From Doryteuthis pealeii (taxonomy: Eukaryota > Mollusca > Cephalopoda > Myopsida > Loliginidae): 64,000 nucleotides of DNA. The notes beneath the pieces were generated by a model, which ran no database searches, was not told where the DNA came from, and saw nothing but the letters and a program-made list of their open reading frames with translations. How positions within the stretch are numbered: position 1 is the first letter of the stretch; every line of letters begins with the position of its first letter. Positions 30,721 to 44,658 of the stretch are shown here, piece after piece. Where the stretch lies: NCBI GenBank assembly GCA_023376005.1, contig CM042157.1, positions 15,467,334-15,531,333 on the forward strand. The letters run 5' to 3'. Made by a program: the position numbers and the translations under genes.

Positions 30721-32795
30721 GGTCCTTAACTAATGCGATCTTTCTAACATTTCCTCTGAAAGGTCTTTGAACACCGTACAGGAGATCATTTGGTGATACA
30801 GATTGAGTTTCAGACAAAATCCCAAGAAATCACGGATAAAAACCGTAAGTGGAGAAGAGGTCGCGATAGTCGTGGGCGAACCGTATCTGTATCAGGAGTT
30901 TGACAAGGATCATGCAAGTTAAAATCTTTGTAAGAAGTCCTGGAGACATTAGTGATATAATGCTTTTAAAAGAAAGGAAACTGCCGAAATAGTTAAAAGC
31001 GATATTGGCTCTTAGGATAAACTAAGAGACAATCGTTTTCTCGGTAAAGCCATTTTCGTAATTCTGTCGGGAAGTCCGGTGGGTATAGCAAATTAATTTA
31101 CTCATTAAACATTGCCTCCTGTAGCGATTGTCTGCCCCTACAAAGAGGATCTGTCGTGCTCAAAGGGATTATCAGGTTCTGTGCCATCAAGGGTTTCGCA
31201 CAGTAAGGTGACAGTACCAAACTGTATTTTAATTCAGCCGGAATCTCGTGGCGACTGCTCTCTCTCTCACTCTCTCTCGTCTATCTAGTCTCATCTATAC
31301 ATTTTCTGCATTCAGTAAAACTGGTACTAGAGCGCATGGTTATGTCTTTACGGTGGGGAATTTTGCTCTTTAACTACATCCGATTCCAATGAAAAGAGTT
31401 AATATTTATATAGTAACTAAATTATATTATATATATATAAATTAATAATAGTCAGTTTTGAATATATATATAATAATATATAATATATATATTATGAAAC
31501 GTGTATATTATAATGTATTATATTTTCCAACCTATATTAATATAATAAGTATATTAATAGAAATTATAAGTAAATATTTATAGATAAACTGACAAATATA
31601 ATTTCATATATAGTTGGGGAAGGGAAGTTTTTTAATGATTATATGAATACAAGAATAATATGAATAAAATTTTGTTATTTATAGGATGTAGAACTTATTA
31701 TCACTATCAAATAATATGGATATTATTAATATATATATAATATTTATATAGTATTAAAATACAGTGGTGTCAAAACAGTATCGGATTTTGTTCTTTTGAC
31801 ACATAATCGGTATACTGAAGATAATGATAAATATTACTGCCTCCACTTGTTCATTCTATTTTGGATTAATACAAGCTTATAAACTTGTATTTTTTTGACA
31901 CACCTTTTTCGGAAAAAAGTGTGATGGCAAATATAATATAATTAACATAAAATAATAATATATATAATAAAAAATTAGCATATATATATATAAAATACTT
32001 ATATTATCTATGTTACCAATACATTATTGCAATGTATTGAGTATATGGAGTAAAGCCCATGTATAAAAATAGCGCTGCATTTTTTTTTCCATATTATCAG
32101 TAACATTTTGTATTATAAGCTTGAAAAACAATACCCATTGATCATCATTTTCCAGTCCAATAATGCACGAGAATTTTATATTATATCCTCACAACACGTC
32201 TTAACATATTATGTTTATATAAATTATACTATGTATAATAACTATCATAATTATATTATAATATGATACACAACGCAAATCACTGCATCCATAACGAACA
32301 CAATTAGTTATAATTATAATATAGTATAAGAATTATCGGTTCCGTGTATACCGCTTGATTTTATGGATCATTGTTTATATACGAAGGCCATCTATAAGCA
32401 AAATATTTTGAATCTCAAAATAATTTGTTTTTGTGTTGTTTAATGCACGATCAAATAATGTAGCTGAAAGCTTGAACAAGTCCTGGTAATATTTTGGTAT
32501 GTGATGGATTGCAAACACAGAAAATTACCCAGAAATGCAAGTGATATATGCATGAGAAGGTTTGTGTCAGAAACAGGTTTATAAAGTGGTAGAATCGATC
32601 TTGCCTATTATGAAATTATGAAAATGTCAGTGAGTGGCATTCTGATCTCGTCAGTCAAAAAGTACTGCTGAATCAGTTTGCCTAAGGCGATCACTATATG
32701 TTTCTGAAAAAGGTGCACGTATACAGTGCTCTGTATGCAATCTAAGTGATTCTTAGGCCAAAATCGCCGCCAGTAAAGAGTAAGCTATATTCTGG
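30721..32795. other. Non-coding palindrome arm interior
   Basis: AT-rich, no gene. 31,760-31,905 has ends CAGTGGTGTCAAAA and TTTTTTTGACACACC like a small mariner-type MITE, inverted at about 33,876-33,995. Confidence 0.45.
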
Positions 32796-32850
32796 GAATG
32801 GGAGGAACATTATATTGATCTCCGAAATTGAAATGTCTCCATGTCCCAGA
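32796..32850. other. Centre of the giant palindrome
   Basis: CTGGGAATGGGAGGAACAT (32,796-32,814) faces ATGTCTCCATGTCCCAG (about 32,834-32,850) across about 20 bp. The fold axis is near 32,823, so there is essentially no spacer. Confidence 0.8.
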
Positions 32851-35039
32851 AGACTACTAGATTTACGTTTTAACTGCGGGGAATTTTGCCTAAAAACAGT
32901 AAAGACTTTGCAATAAGATCTTGTTGACAGGTGCTTTTAAGGAATCAAATAGTGTGAGGTCTTTATGTCGCAAAAGACTAGTCAGCAGTACCTTCTGTTT
33001 ATGACTTAGGAGAAATCAGAATATTCACTGAACGACGTCTTTCAATTAATTCCATAGTGCAAACGACTTAGCCAATTGTAACCTTTTTTGACGACAAAAC
33101 ATGACATTCTATGTAATATACATTGCTCTGGGAATTCACATTGTTTGCACTTTTCAATACCAAAGATTTACCACAGACCTTGTGGTGTAGACTTGATTAG
33201 ATTTGTTGGCCATTTTAAACCACAAAAGGGAGTATATTTTGAAATAAAAGATATTTTTGCATTTTTTTATTGATGTTGCCTCGTAATTTTTTATAAACAT
33301 GTATTATTCATAAAAATAAAAGCGTGTACATTGGGAGTAACCCATATAATAGTATAATATATATATATATATATATACTTGGATAAAAGTAAGTTTATGT
33401 TGGCGTGTATGTGAAGTGTGTGATGGTCGTGTTGTGTATTCATACTAATTAAATATAAACAGTATTGAATATGTATATTCATTATGAATAATCTTATATA
33501 CACTAATTATTGTTATGAAAACGGTTGTGTGAGGTGCAATAAATAATATTTGAATACTTGTTGCATTTATTTGGAAGCGTCGGATAATGATGATGTAAAG
33601 AATTGAGGGTATTTATTTCAAGCTTAAAGATAAAAAATGATAACGAATTATTATATGTAATAAAAAATGTCGGACTTATTTTTACATAACAATGGCTTCT
33701 CATTATTCATTAATCATGTTTTATATGGGAACTATTTTGTAATAGAAAATATAAACATTATATTATATATTATAATGCTATCGTATATTTTTTTTCATAT
33801 ATATATATAATTATAATTATTATTATATATATATATTAATATATAATTTCTTCTCCAATTTTTTCAGAATACTAGGTGTGTCAAAAAGGTACAAGTTAAA
33901 GTTGTATTACCAAGATAGAAGTGAACAAATGAATGGAAGTTAATTTTTTTTCAGTTATTGTGTCATAAGAAATAATGTGTTTTGACACTTGTATATAATA
34001 TAATTTTTAATATATTTATATATAAATAAAATTATAAATTCGTTAAATATATATTTATATATATACTTTTATATATTTATTATATTATCAGATTTATATA
34101 ATTATTATATATATATATCATATATATATATTATTAATAAATAATGTTTATGTTATTTATATATAATATATATATAATAACATAGTTTTATATAAGTTTT
34201 ATAATTACTTCAGGTGGTTAAATATATATATATTATATATTACAGGTTATATATTTATTATATTAAATATAATAATATATATAGATACTATAGAATCCTG
34301 TAATATATATAATATAATATATATAATAAATACAGGTTTGTAAAAATTAAATTTTCACTCTCTCGAGATGTAGGGTGTATGAGTATAAGAAGACAAAACC
34401 GCCAAGTAAAGGAGAACAAGCGTCCTGTCAGCTTTTGTGGATGCATAGAAATAGATAGATAAGATAATAGATATAGGAGAAGAGAGAGAGAGACAGAGGA
34501 CAGAGATGTCCGTGTCTGATAGTTAAATACCAGGTGGTAACTGTCACCTGACTGGCGAAACTCTGATGCAGGAGATAACCTCTTGGACCACCCTCTTTGT
34601 AGGGGCAGAAATCGATACAGGAGGCATGTTAATAAGGTAATTAATTCATACCCACCGGACTTCCAGAAGTTACAGAAAAGGTTTACGAGAAAAGATTGTG
34701 TAACTTTGTTTACTTAAGATGCAATATGCTTTTATTCCGGCAGTTTCCCATTCCGTAAAGCATTATAATCTAAATATGGTCCAGGAAATTTCTTACAAAT
34801 TAAATTGACATGACTTACCGAAGAAGGTGCGGACTTTCACTTGACACTGATATCCGTGATTCTTTTCGGATTTGTTGACTCAATTCTTTTATGAACAATG
34901 AATTCTTCCTGTCTTTGATTCAAAGACACTTCTAGGAAATTGTAGAAGATCGCAATGATTTAGGTGATTTTTCCAAGGCATACATAGTGCTTTAGTCGTT
35001 GGAAATTCAGTCATATATTTCCTTATTTTTCGCCTTCAT

Positions 35040-35960
35040 TATCTGTTGCTGGATGTCAATATGTGCTTACTTTGTTTAGCACCTTCATTTTTTTGTCTCT
35101 TTCATTTCTGTTTATCCACTTCTTTTAATCTTTTTCCTTTGAGGTGAATTTTCTATGATTTTTGTTCCCGTAGATCTCAGATTTTTGTTTTTTTCAATCT
35201 GGTTCATTCCATTTGATCTTTTTTGAAAGCTTTTCTTTCTCTTTTTGATCAAATGGTTTTTCATTCAGTTGTATATGTTTTTTTTCGTCACGTCTTACTG
35301 TCTTTTCTTTTTTTCCTTTCCTATTCTTCTTTCTGTCTCTTCCTTATTCTCTCTCTCTCTCCCTCCTCTCTCTATTTCTTTCCTTTCTAATCTTCTTTTC
35401 CAGCTACCTTTTTTTGCTCTTCTCTCTTCTCTCCTCTCTCCCCCTCTCTTCTCTCTTCCTATTTTTTCGTCTACTATTTATTTTCTTTCACATTTCTCTT
35501 CTTCATTATCTCTATTCTTTTTCTTAATTCCTTTTCTTGATCTCTCTTTCTCTCCTCTCTTCTCAAAATCAATCTCTATAAATAAAATAATCTTTTTTCA
35601 AGATATACAAAATAATAGCACAACTTTTATTTTGTCTCAAATCTATTTCTCTCTCTTTCCTTTCTCTCTCTCTCTATTATTACTTTATATCGTATCTATT
35701 CTTCCTTATCATGTTAGTTTCTTTTCTCAGGTACCTTCTCTTCTCTTCCTCTTCATCCTTCTCTCTCTCTTCCCTTACATTGAATCTGTATCAGTTTCCT
35801 TTCCTGGATTGATAGAAGAATAAGCGCATTTTCCTTTTTTTGTCTTTTCTAATCATTTTTCTTTATTCTTCATATTTTACTCTTCCTTTCCATGTTTTCC
35901 CACGAAGACACCCCTTATTCTCTATTTTTCATTTTTCTTCTGTTTTTCTAACTCATTATC
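35040..35960. other. T/C-rich low-complexity segment
   Basis: CTCT/TTTC-rich on the + strand. It sits where the palindrome predicts the complement of the T-rich 29-kb segment, yet it is T-rich on the same strand. A 192-codon frame here is Leu/Phe/Ser-rich low complexity and not a gene. Confidence 0.6.
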
Positions 35961-38870
35961 CTTTCAAATTCTTTTAAATTGTGTTCTTTACCCGAATAAT
36001 ATCTTTCTTCTCTCTTTTTATTGTCTCTTCTGTCTTTTGATAGAGAAGAAAACATATTTTCATGACGTAAGTTCCGCCAAATTCTATGACTTATGAACTT
36101 ATTGTTATAAGTCATTGAAGTAGAATGATACTCCATTACAGTGATCTTAACGACGGCAGATTATGAGTGAGCTGCGTGATAATAGAACAATTAAGGACAG
36201 AAAGGAAGGTTAGTGATGTCCACATTTTATAAGCATTAAATTTATACGATTTATTCGTGTGAGTTGATTAAATCGTGATTATACACAGTGAGATATATCT
36301 TTTGATTAATTGCATTACGACGAATGGAACCAATTAAAAAGCTGGTAATTTATTTTGTTAAGCCATTAACTCAATCTGAAAAGTAAGAATAATTTATTAG
36401 TTTTCGTTAAAAGAAATGTAAAAGCCTTTAAGGACAAAGTTAATCGCTTAGCTTGTATAATGATAGATAATGTTAACTTGTATAAGACGCTAGCGTGTAA
36501 ATTGTATATTGTAGAATGACCAGCGTATCGGTTTATCTTGACGAGACTGTTGAATTCACTAAGTAGATAACTTGGGAAATAGTTACCCTTATTCTTCCTC
36601 AGCTTATAATAGTAGAGATTGGGGACTGGATTTATAACCTGGTAGGCCAGTCTAGGAGAAGAGGATAACTGTTAAACCGCTAGGAATTGCTTATTGTCAA
36701 TACTATCGTGGGAGGGGTTGGTAAATAAAAAAATTATGTAATTAATTGTGGATGTTTTGTATTATAAGGGCATGGAGGCAACGGTCACCTAATTATAGTC
36801 GTTGATATTACGTGACGAGAGACGATTCTTTGTCAATACTGGCACTGCTGCTGTGCTTGCTTTGCGTATTATAGAGGCCCTTCTGGCTATCTTGACACTT
36901 GGATTGGGCCGATTCCAAAGAATACTATAAGCGATTTTATGGGCTTGCCCTTACTTACTTATATCTGGAACTAGGAGCGACAGATACTTACTAAAAATTA
37001 ATGATAGAACAATTGATGAAAAGAAAACGAGAGGGATGGTTTCAAAACTACGGGCTAAACTAAAGGAGGATGATATCACAATTGTGCAATCACAATATTT
37101 CCTATTATATCGTTCGTTATGTAAAACTGATCTGTTTAATAATTATAAATGTAAGAGAAAAATATCTTGTAAAAAAATGGATTAAATAACGTTTTCAATG
37201 CATTGATATAGTATTGTAGTTGCTAAATATATAAAGCATTTGGTATTGTATTGTGGATAACTTAAATTACTAGACAAGAGCAAAAGTATATAAAATCAGA
37301 TCAAACGAGCAAGTCTCTCATGTCTTACTCGATGAACTAATGTTGAAATGGTACATAGGATTGATATTTATATCTAATGTTGTAGCCTTAAGAACATATA
37401 TGCCGTAAATCATTAATTTAATGTATTTCAGAAAAGTTAGGATATGACTTCAATGAGACCATATCTCCAAAAATTGTCTGGATTATACATATAAAATAAA
37501 CACTTTGTTTGTTTACTTAACTCAATAGACATAATAATTACTATCACTAGCTGGTCTTTGGAGATATGAATTTTATTATATATTTGGTGAAGAATTTAGA
37601 AAAATTTGTTAGTGTACAAGAAGGTAATCAGATGATGATTGATTGAAGTTAATCTCATTTATATTGTATTTAAAAAATTGTAAATTATTGAACTAATTTT
37701 TACTATACTTTGTATCTATTGTGAGATTTTATGCGCATCCATGAAAGTCTAAATTGTGATAAGGTAAAGTAAGGGATTGGGACATTAAAACTCCCTCTAG
37801 TCAGACGCCGGGTAGCATTCAGTAGATATTTAATTAAATTTATATAAATTATAAATATGATCAATGCGAAATATACTTGTAAAGTTTGAATATATGAAGA
37901 ATAATTTCTATTATATATTTCAGATGCTGTGAAATTTAATAGTTAGTATGGTTGTTGTGTATGTAATAGTCGAATATTATGGTGATGATTGTGCTCAGGT
38001 ATTATATTATGTTGGATTGTAAAGACGATATTAGTAGTGTGGGAATTTTCATATTATATACATATATCTGCGGTGAGCGTGTGAGGAATACGTAAATATT
38101 TGGTGTGTGTGTTTGGATTATTATTATTATATATTTGTGTTACTGAATCATTTATAAGTATATAGATATATGGTGGTGTTGTGTATGTTAATTATATATA
38201 TATTGTGGCGTTGTGAATTTTACATATAATTTGTCGTGCTGTGATTTATATTCGTGTTACCATATTGTTATATTATAGTAATAATTATATATATATTTAT
38301 AGATAAGCGAGAAGAATTATATATATATAATATATATATTATATTATATACGAGAGGAAGAGAGGAGAGAGAGGGTACAGCAGTTCGGTCCAGGACTCTT
38401 CTGAGTATTATTTTTTTAGTATATAATATTTTTAATTAATTTTTTATTTTCTTTATTATATTTTTTAAATTTATTTTATAATTATTATTTATCTTATTTC
38501 TTTTAACATCATTATATCAATTTATTTAAAATCTTTTTAATTTTAATGTTTTATATTATTATTACTACTGTTTTTGTAGTTCACTTATTTTTTCATGCCT
38601 GGACACCGCTAAAGATAACTATTAGATGTATCTCTTTATATTCATTCACTTCCGTTTCATGGTTACACTCCAACACTGTGAAAAAGAATATATATAATTC
38701 CTTTATTTTTTGTTTTATGGTTGAATTTAATAGTTATCCAGCTCTTTTGGTTTTGTTTGTGTATAGTGCTGCTCATAGTGAAATTAGTTACCGATCTGAA
38801 GGCATAATTTGGGGAGCCGAGTTACTAATCAACTTTGAGTTTATTACGGGCCCCACGTTTTTTGTCGAAA
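35961..38870. other. Non-coding, noisy; degraded SINE inside
   Basis: AT-rich with no gene. 36,590-36,735 resembles a corrupted S1 3' half (GGCCAGTCTAGGAGAAG, GTGGGAGGGGTTGGTAAAT), but no equivalent is seen in the left arm. Confidence 0.4.
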
Positions 38871-41044
38871 TAAATTAATTATGAATTACTGTAGTTGGTT
38901 CTTCCTTGTGATATATATAGTATATAATATATATATATATATCATATAATAGTAATATATATATATATATATATAATAAAATAAATGATAAAGGTTATAA
39001 TTTATATAACTAGATATATAACATATTTACACACTTATAGACACAATCCAACCAACGCACACTATTATTATAAACAATTCACAGCTCGCAAGCACTTATA
39101 TTATAATAAATATATATAGCTATATAATATATATATAATATAATAGATAAATGCTTGTTATCACCGACCCTTTAGATTTCTGGACTCGTCCATTCTGAAT
39201 TTAAGATTATTTATGATAAAACAGATAATTCCCAGGAGACGTCTCCACAATTTTACAACTTTGTCCAGTGACTGGCACATTATCACACTGTTTCTAATTG
39301 AGTTTGGAAGTTCGCCCCAGATTCTAAAATGGTGCCAAATCAGTGTCTCTTTTACCTCAAACTATCAGCAATACGACTCGCCATGGTTTCAACCTGTCGT
39401 CTGTTTATGGGTTACCTCAGACTCCAAGAAGATAGGGGTTCCATTAATAATATTTTTCCTGTGTAAGAATATTCCCAAAAAGTGCTAAGATGTGACTACA
39501 ATTTCTGGAACAATTATTGCACTCATAACAGCTTTCAATTTATCAAGTTTAACAATGTGTAACGTTAGTGTGGTACACGATACCAAATGTGATATGTGCA
39601 CACATACCACATTGATATCGTCTTAATTGGTGCGTGTGGGGGGGTGGGTGAAGAATTCTGGATAAGAGAAATAGATGTTAAGAAGAGGAGCAGATGATGA
39701 CGAGAGACGAGAGAGTGAGACAGAGAGGGAGCAAGTGAAAGGTGACAGACAGACAGACAGACAGATTAGACTGACTTGTGAGGAGAATTTATTTCTTTCT
39801 TGTTGAATCTTATCCTATGGCATTGTGTAATTGTGATTATTAACTGAATTCTTCCTTGACTCAGGATTTGATTTATTTATAAGGCGTATCATCGTATACT
39901 ACGGGCTGATTTGGATGACAATTGAATTAAAATACAGATATTTTTTGGTTTAAATACTTTTATTTCGATCTAGCATGATCACGCGCAGGAGAAACTGGCC
40001 TTAAGCGCGTCTTCTTCGACGCCGTGAAGTTCCAAATGTTTCAACCTACCTTTCTTTGACCTACTACGTATATCTGCAATCAAGAATATATCCTTGTCAA
40101 TCTCAAAAAACTAGCACCGTCAAGCTACAAAATCAACTATGTGTGTCTGATACAGTAACACAATTTCCTAAATGACTATAATTATGTAGTAACATTAGGT
40201 ATCTACAGGCTCTTCTATTGGAATAATTCTTATTACTCTCTCCGATCACGTATTTTAACTGATGGTTGCTGCTTGAGGAGAATGTATGGCAAATTAGACG
40301 ACTATTATATAGATACTGATTGGAAATATTTCGTAGATCAATAGATTACCATGTTGAATTTACTTCGCACATTAGGTGTCAGAAACGATGTTCCATGGGT
40401 TCTTCTTATAGGCAGCTCTGGCCAATATCTTCTGGGATTCCATTGATAAAGGATATGCTCTGGAGATAACTAGAGTTTTTCTTATACGATATTTTTTCTC
40501 TTTTTATCGCGTTTGTAACCAGGGTAGCAATTATGCTTGTATCTTCATTCTGGGCTGCATAAGAGTGCGAAATCTTAGTTTGTCTGTAACGTTTGTAAGA
40601 AATACTGTGAACGGAGTCCAGTTAGAACGATGGCTGCATCCCGTTATTACAGATTAACTGGTTCCGAGTTCGTGTTTATCTTGAATTAATGATAACAATA
40701 AATATAACTTTTTCATCCGTGGGATAGAAAATATAAAGATCTCCCTTCAGGTTGATGATATCTATTTCTATTAGGAAATTCTGGCAAATCAACATTATCT
40801 TTGAACTGTTACATTCTATTCAACGTTAGGCTTAGTAGGCAAAGCGGTAATAAAGATTAAATGTGTTTCTTGTTCTATGTTTCAGTTTCTGACTGCCTAC
40901 CAGAATTATTAGTATGCCACTTCTAATCAAATTAAACCTCAATTTATGATATGTATTGTGTTGGGTTGTCGGTAAATTCTATTGAGCTTACTTGCTTCTA
41001 GGAATATAGGTTCTTAAATTATCATTAGGCGATGTTTAGCTGAT

Positions 41045-41335
41045 AGAGTAGTGTAGAGTAGTAGTAGAGTAGAGGCTAATGTCGGTATCATACCGAACAG
41101 CGTAGGGTAGTATTCTTTTTTCAACTAGTGTCGAGCTAGTAGGAGTGATTGTTCCGCCAAATAGGTGGAAGACTACATCTACCATTCGAGCCTATTTTTA
41201 CCGCAAAGATCCAAGACTTGTGTTACTTTAAGCGTTCAGTTGGCAATGGTTGGTTTATCGTAGACTTTGGTCTTGTGGTTCGAGGTTTGGATGTCCTAAC
41301 GCAACTAACTAGACCACAATATGTTATTGGTATAC
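41045..41335 (-). mobile_element. SINE S2, inverted noisy counterpart of 25,637
   Basis: Complement-strand blocks match: TAGTAGTAGAGTAGAGG, GATTGTTCCGCCAA, GACTACATCTACCAT, GACTTTGGTCTTGTGGTTCG. Many indels. Confidence 0.7.
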
Positions 41336-41400
41336 TTTGAGTGATGAAGACTGAGATGAAATCTTATTATGTTGTTTCATCTTGTATATGGCATGATCCC

Positions 41401-41500
41401 NNNNNNNNNNNNNNNNNNNNNNNNNNNNNNNNNNNNNNNNNNNNNNNNNNNNNNNNNNNNNNNNNNNNNNNNNNNNNNNNNNNNNNNNNNNNNNNNNNNN
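41401..41500. other. Assembly gap (100 N)
   Basis: Exactly 100 N, a conventional placeholder for a scaffold gap of unknown size. It lies between the noisy palindrome arm and the start of copy B. Confidence 1.
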
Positions 41501-41839
41501 AAAAGAGAAGAGATAGTATCTATGTAAGAGATAAAATTTTGTTCAGTAATTCCATACCGATAGTTTCCAAAAATGTCTCTTAAATTTTAATTGACATTTC
41601 ATAACGTTATTTTTTTAAAATCCTGATTAGACATTTTTTCTAAAAATCTATTAACTCTATTAGCAAAAATAGGTTAATAAACTTAGTTTTTGAAATCTGG
41701 CCTTCAACTGTAATTTTCCAGTATAAAGAAAAAAGAAAAAAAAAAATAATTAAAAAAGAGGTCTACAATAATTAGTTATTTCCTTTATTATTTTGAAAGT
41801 TCAATTAGATCATCTCTTATTCGGTCTCTTTCTAGTAAA

Positions 41840-42310
41840 GGATGTAAGACAAACGATAACACCGATAGACTTTGGAAAGCTTTATTCCTACTTAGAACTA
41901 ATGTAGATCTTATTGAGGAAGTTTATATAGTCTATGTATTCACTAGAAAGTTCTCCAAAAGGGGAGGTTAATAATGAAATAGGAAAGGTAAACTTCTCAA
42001 TACAAATGATAACACAAAATAGGCTTTGGAAAGCTTTATTCTCTACTTTCGAATAATTAGGTACACTTAATGAGACAGTTTATATAGTCTAGTATTGACT
42101 ATGAGAGTTCTCCAAAGGCGGAAGGTAATCATAAAATAGTGAGGTAACTTCAATTACAAATGTAACTCCAAATAGACTTTGGAAGCTTTATTCTCTTAGA
42201 AATAGTTTGGTACGCTATTGAAGAGTTTATATACGTATAGTATTCACTAGATGAGTTCTCCAAAGGAGAGGTAATCATAGATTAGGGGTGGTAATCTCAA
42301 TTACTTATTA
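41840..42310. repeat. ~146-bp tandem repeat, about three units (B)
   Basis: GGAAAGCTTTATT anchors recur near 41,876, 42,029 and 42,181, with indels. Four units are present in A. Confidence 0.85.
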
Positions 42311-43144
42311 TAGTATGAATCCTATTTTTTCTAATCTTCCCTGTTATTTTAATAGTTTACCTCATTTTTTATTTTTGTCATTGGATAAGCCGAGATAATA
42401 GACTTTCGATTTTTCAGATCAATTTTTAAAAACTCTGTTGCTAAATTATACAAAATAACTTTATTGTCTTATGAATTACGACAAAGTATTCCATATATTT
42501 GTAAACACTTAAAATTTTCAAATTTTTAAAACAGCTTTTTTTTCATTTGCTGTTTTTGTTAATGCCATCAGTTGCATGTCTTTCCAACGATGAAGAAGAA
42601 ATATAGCCAAGAAATGGTTCCATCATGAAATAAACAATCGAACAGCGGCCAATATTTAAACACTGTTTTTCTTTTTCTCTCTCTTTGTTCAATACAGAAG
42701 AAGGCATTTTACATTTATTTCATTTATCTATTTTTGCCCAAGAAACAACTAGCGAAGTAAAAATTGATTTTGTTGGATCAGGTGAAACACGCTACATCGA
42801 TATCTTGGAATTAGTGAAAGCCTATCTTTTGATTAGATTAGCAATCGTATATCCCGCCCAGTAGTTCTCCTGGCGCTCATATTTAACTAACAGACCTGGC
42901 AGCACGTACAGTGGCGTGCTAACATCGCATCCTTAAGAGCGCCGATCTGGCACCTCCTCCATTTGAACCAATAATACTAAATCAGTTTTTTTCCAAAGCT
43001 TTTACCTATTGTCAAGGGGTTGGTGAATATATAAACAGTATCCGACTTTTAAAAAAAGTATCTGTTTGTTCTCATGTAATTTGTACATCTTAAAATATTT
43101 CTTCATAATATATTTTGCTAGTTTACCTTATAAATAAACTAGAA
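42311..43144. other. Non-coding, counterpart of 4.75-5.59 kb
   Basis: Same order of sequence as A with scattered indels; nothing coding. Confidence 0.5.
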
Positions 43145-43515
43145 GCGGGTGGGGTGGGGGTTAAAAAGGTAGTCTCGCAGATCCATTATTGTTTAATCGC
43201 AAGTGTTATCCTTGCAGGATCCCCATTCAAAATCCCGATGTAAAGAAATACCTTGCGTTGGTTCCAGAAACTCTAAAAAAGAAAAATTAATTCAAAATAA
43301 TAAATGAATAAAAAAACCCATGCTGTTATCACTTAAAAATTTCATTTTTTAATTATCTTCCAAAATATAAATCAAATCTTTATTAATTTTTGGCTCAAAA
43401 AGCAAGACCTTGTGATAGTGAATGTTTATACATATTTATTTTGTCATTAATAGTTTTATTTTCATAGTTTCCTCCGGCCATACATAAACACAAATTGCCC
43501 TTTATATATGTATAG
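43145..43515 (+). repeat. Dispersed repeat member a (B)
   Basis: Matches 5590-5945: GTCTCGCAGATCCATTATTG, CCCCATTCAAAATCCC, TTTCCTCCGGCCATACA. Confidence 0.75.
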
Positions 43516-43597
43516 ATGATTTATGTTAGAATCATATTCAATTTAGAATCAATAGTTCTATTGTTTCCGTTTCTATTCTTTCTTTAAAATCTATTAA

Positions 43598-43680
43598 TAA
43601 TGGAGATTCGCTTCCGTTTTTTGTCTGTAACAAAAATTACGTCACTGCTTACGTCACATTACCCAAAACCGTCATAACAT
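43598..43680 (+). repeat. Diverged GGAGATT...CTGTAAC repeat (B)
   Basis: Counterpart of 6039-6122. The hairpin that follows in A is missing here. Confidence 0.5.
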
Positions 43681-44186
43681 AGAATAAATACACTCAAAAT
43701 TTGAGCATGTAACATTAGACAGGCCTCATTGTTTTTTAAAACAAGTTTTAATAAATACATGACTTGGTATTATATATCTATATATAGTTTTGTTTTATTT
43801 AAATACATATTTAAAATTTTACATTTCAAATTGTTTATTTTTTAATCCTTTAATGAATTTGATGATTTTACTTACTTAGGGTACAAACTCGCTGACATTG
43901 AATTTTTTACTCCCACCCCTCAGGTAATATGTTTCAAAAATCTAATTTTACATCGCCCAGAAGGTGTTTTTTTATTTTGTACTAGTTTGTATAATGAGCA
44001 ATATGATTTTTTGCTATTTTCTTTCAGATAATTTAAGATAATCTGGTACTCTAAGCTTATCATATTCTCATTTTGACTCTAAACCACTTCCTGTGGTGAG
44101 ACTCCAATTCCGGAAGTTTACGAGAGCATGGAATTATTCTTTCATGATTATAACACTCAGATCCATTCTGATTTGGTGTGGTATTA

Positions 44187-44312
44187 TATATTTACCCAAC
44201 CCCTCCGCAACGAACAGGATGCGACACAGAGTTAATTTTTCAGTGGAGTACAGCTAGTTTGAATTCAGGGTGTTCCTTCTCCTAGACTGGTTTAGTTAGT
44301 TTTGTAAATACA
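44187..44312 (-). mobile_element. Truncated SINE S1 (B)
   Basis: Counterpart of 6688-6815; contains ACCCAACCCCTCCGCAACG. Confidence 0.8.
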
Positions 44313-44315
44313 AAT

Positions 44316-44658
44316 TACCGCATTTGACGGCATATAAGACGCACGGACATATAAGACGCACGCCCATTTCAGCAGGTCAGATTCAGGAAAAAGGCTTTTA
44401 GTGTATTTAAGCATATATTGTTGAAAACAGTCTAGCTGTGCATTACACAAGCAGAAACATAGCTGTATAAAATCAATTTGGCAGTTTAGGGTAGGTAAAA
44501 GTACTGAGCGTAAGCTGGGTTAGTGAGCATTATAGAGAAGATTAGCATAGGTCTACGGGAGGTCTCAAACTTCACCTACGACGTATAAGACGCAGGGCAA
44601 TTTTTGAGCCCAAAATTTGAAATAAAAATGTGCGTTGTATATGCCGTCAAATACGGTA
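44316..44658. mobile_element. TA-flanked MITE (B)
   Basis: Same insertion as 6818-7159. The left end carries a CGTATTTG to CGCATTTG change, so its terminal repeat is no longer perfect. Confidence 0.85.

Larger units (their letters stand above)
25570..32814 (+). repeat. Left arm of a giant palindrome
   Basis: Landmarks reappear inverted in 32,833-41,400: 25.58-25.62 with 41.34-41.39 kb; 27.02-27.07 with about 39.97-40.02 kb; 27.42-27.50 with 39.56-39.64 kb; 28.16-28.29 with 38.76-38.87 kb; 31.00-31.16 with 34.58-34.74 kb; 31.90 with 33.88 kb; 32.67 with 32.98 kb. The arms differ by many substitutions and single-base indels. The first ~1.2 kb of this arm also matches copy B cleanly. Confidence 0.88.
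32833..41400 (-). repeat. Right arm of the giant palindrome (noisy)
   Basis: Reverse complement of 25.57-32.81 kb, about 1.3 kb longer because 34.87-38.76 kb is longer than its partner 28.29-30.78 kb. Single-base indels are frequent throughout. The arm ends at the N gap. Open frames inside (for example 38,546-38,878 and 39,213-39,488) have no conserved counterpart in the opposite arm. Confidence 0.85.

Noticed and set aside
29638..30733. Several 80-214 codon frames on both strands
   Set aside because: They arise from A-poor or GC-rich composition in a suspected artefact; no domains and no support from the other palindrome arm.
35245..35823. 192-codon frame
   Set aside because: Low-complexity Leu/Phe/Ser from T/C-rich DNA within the noisy arm.
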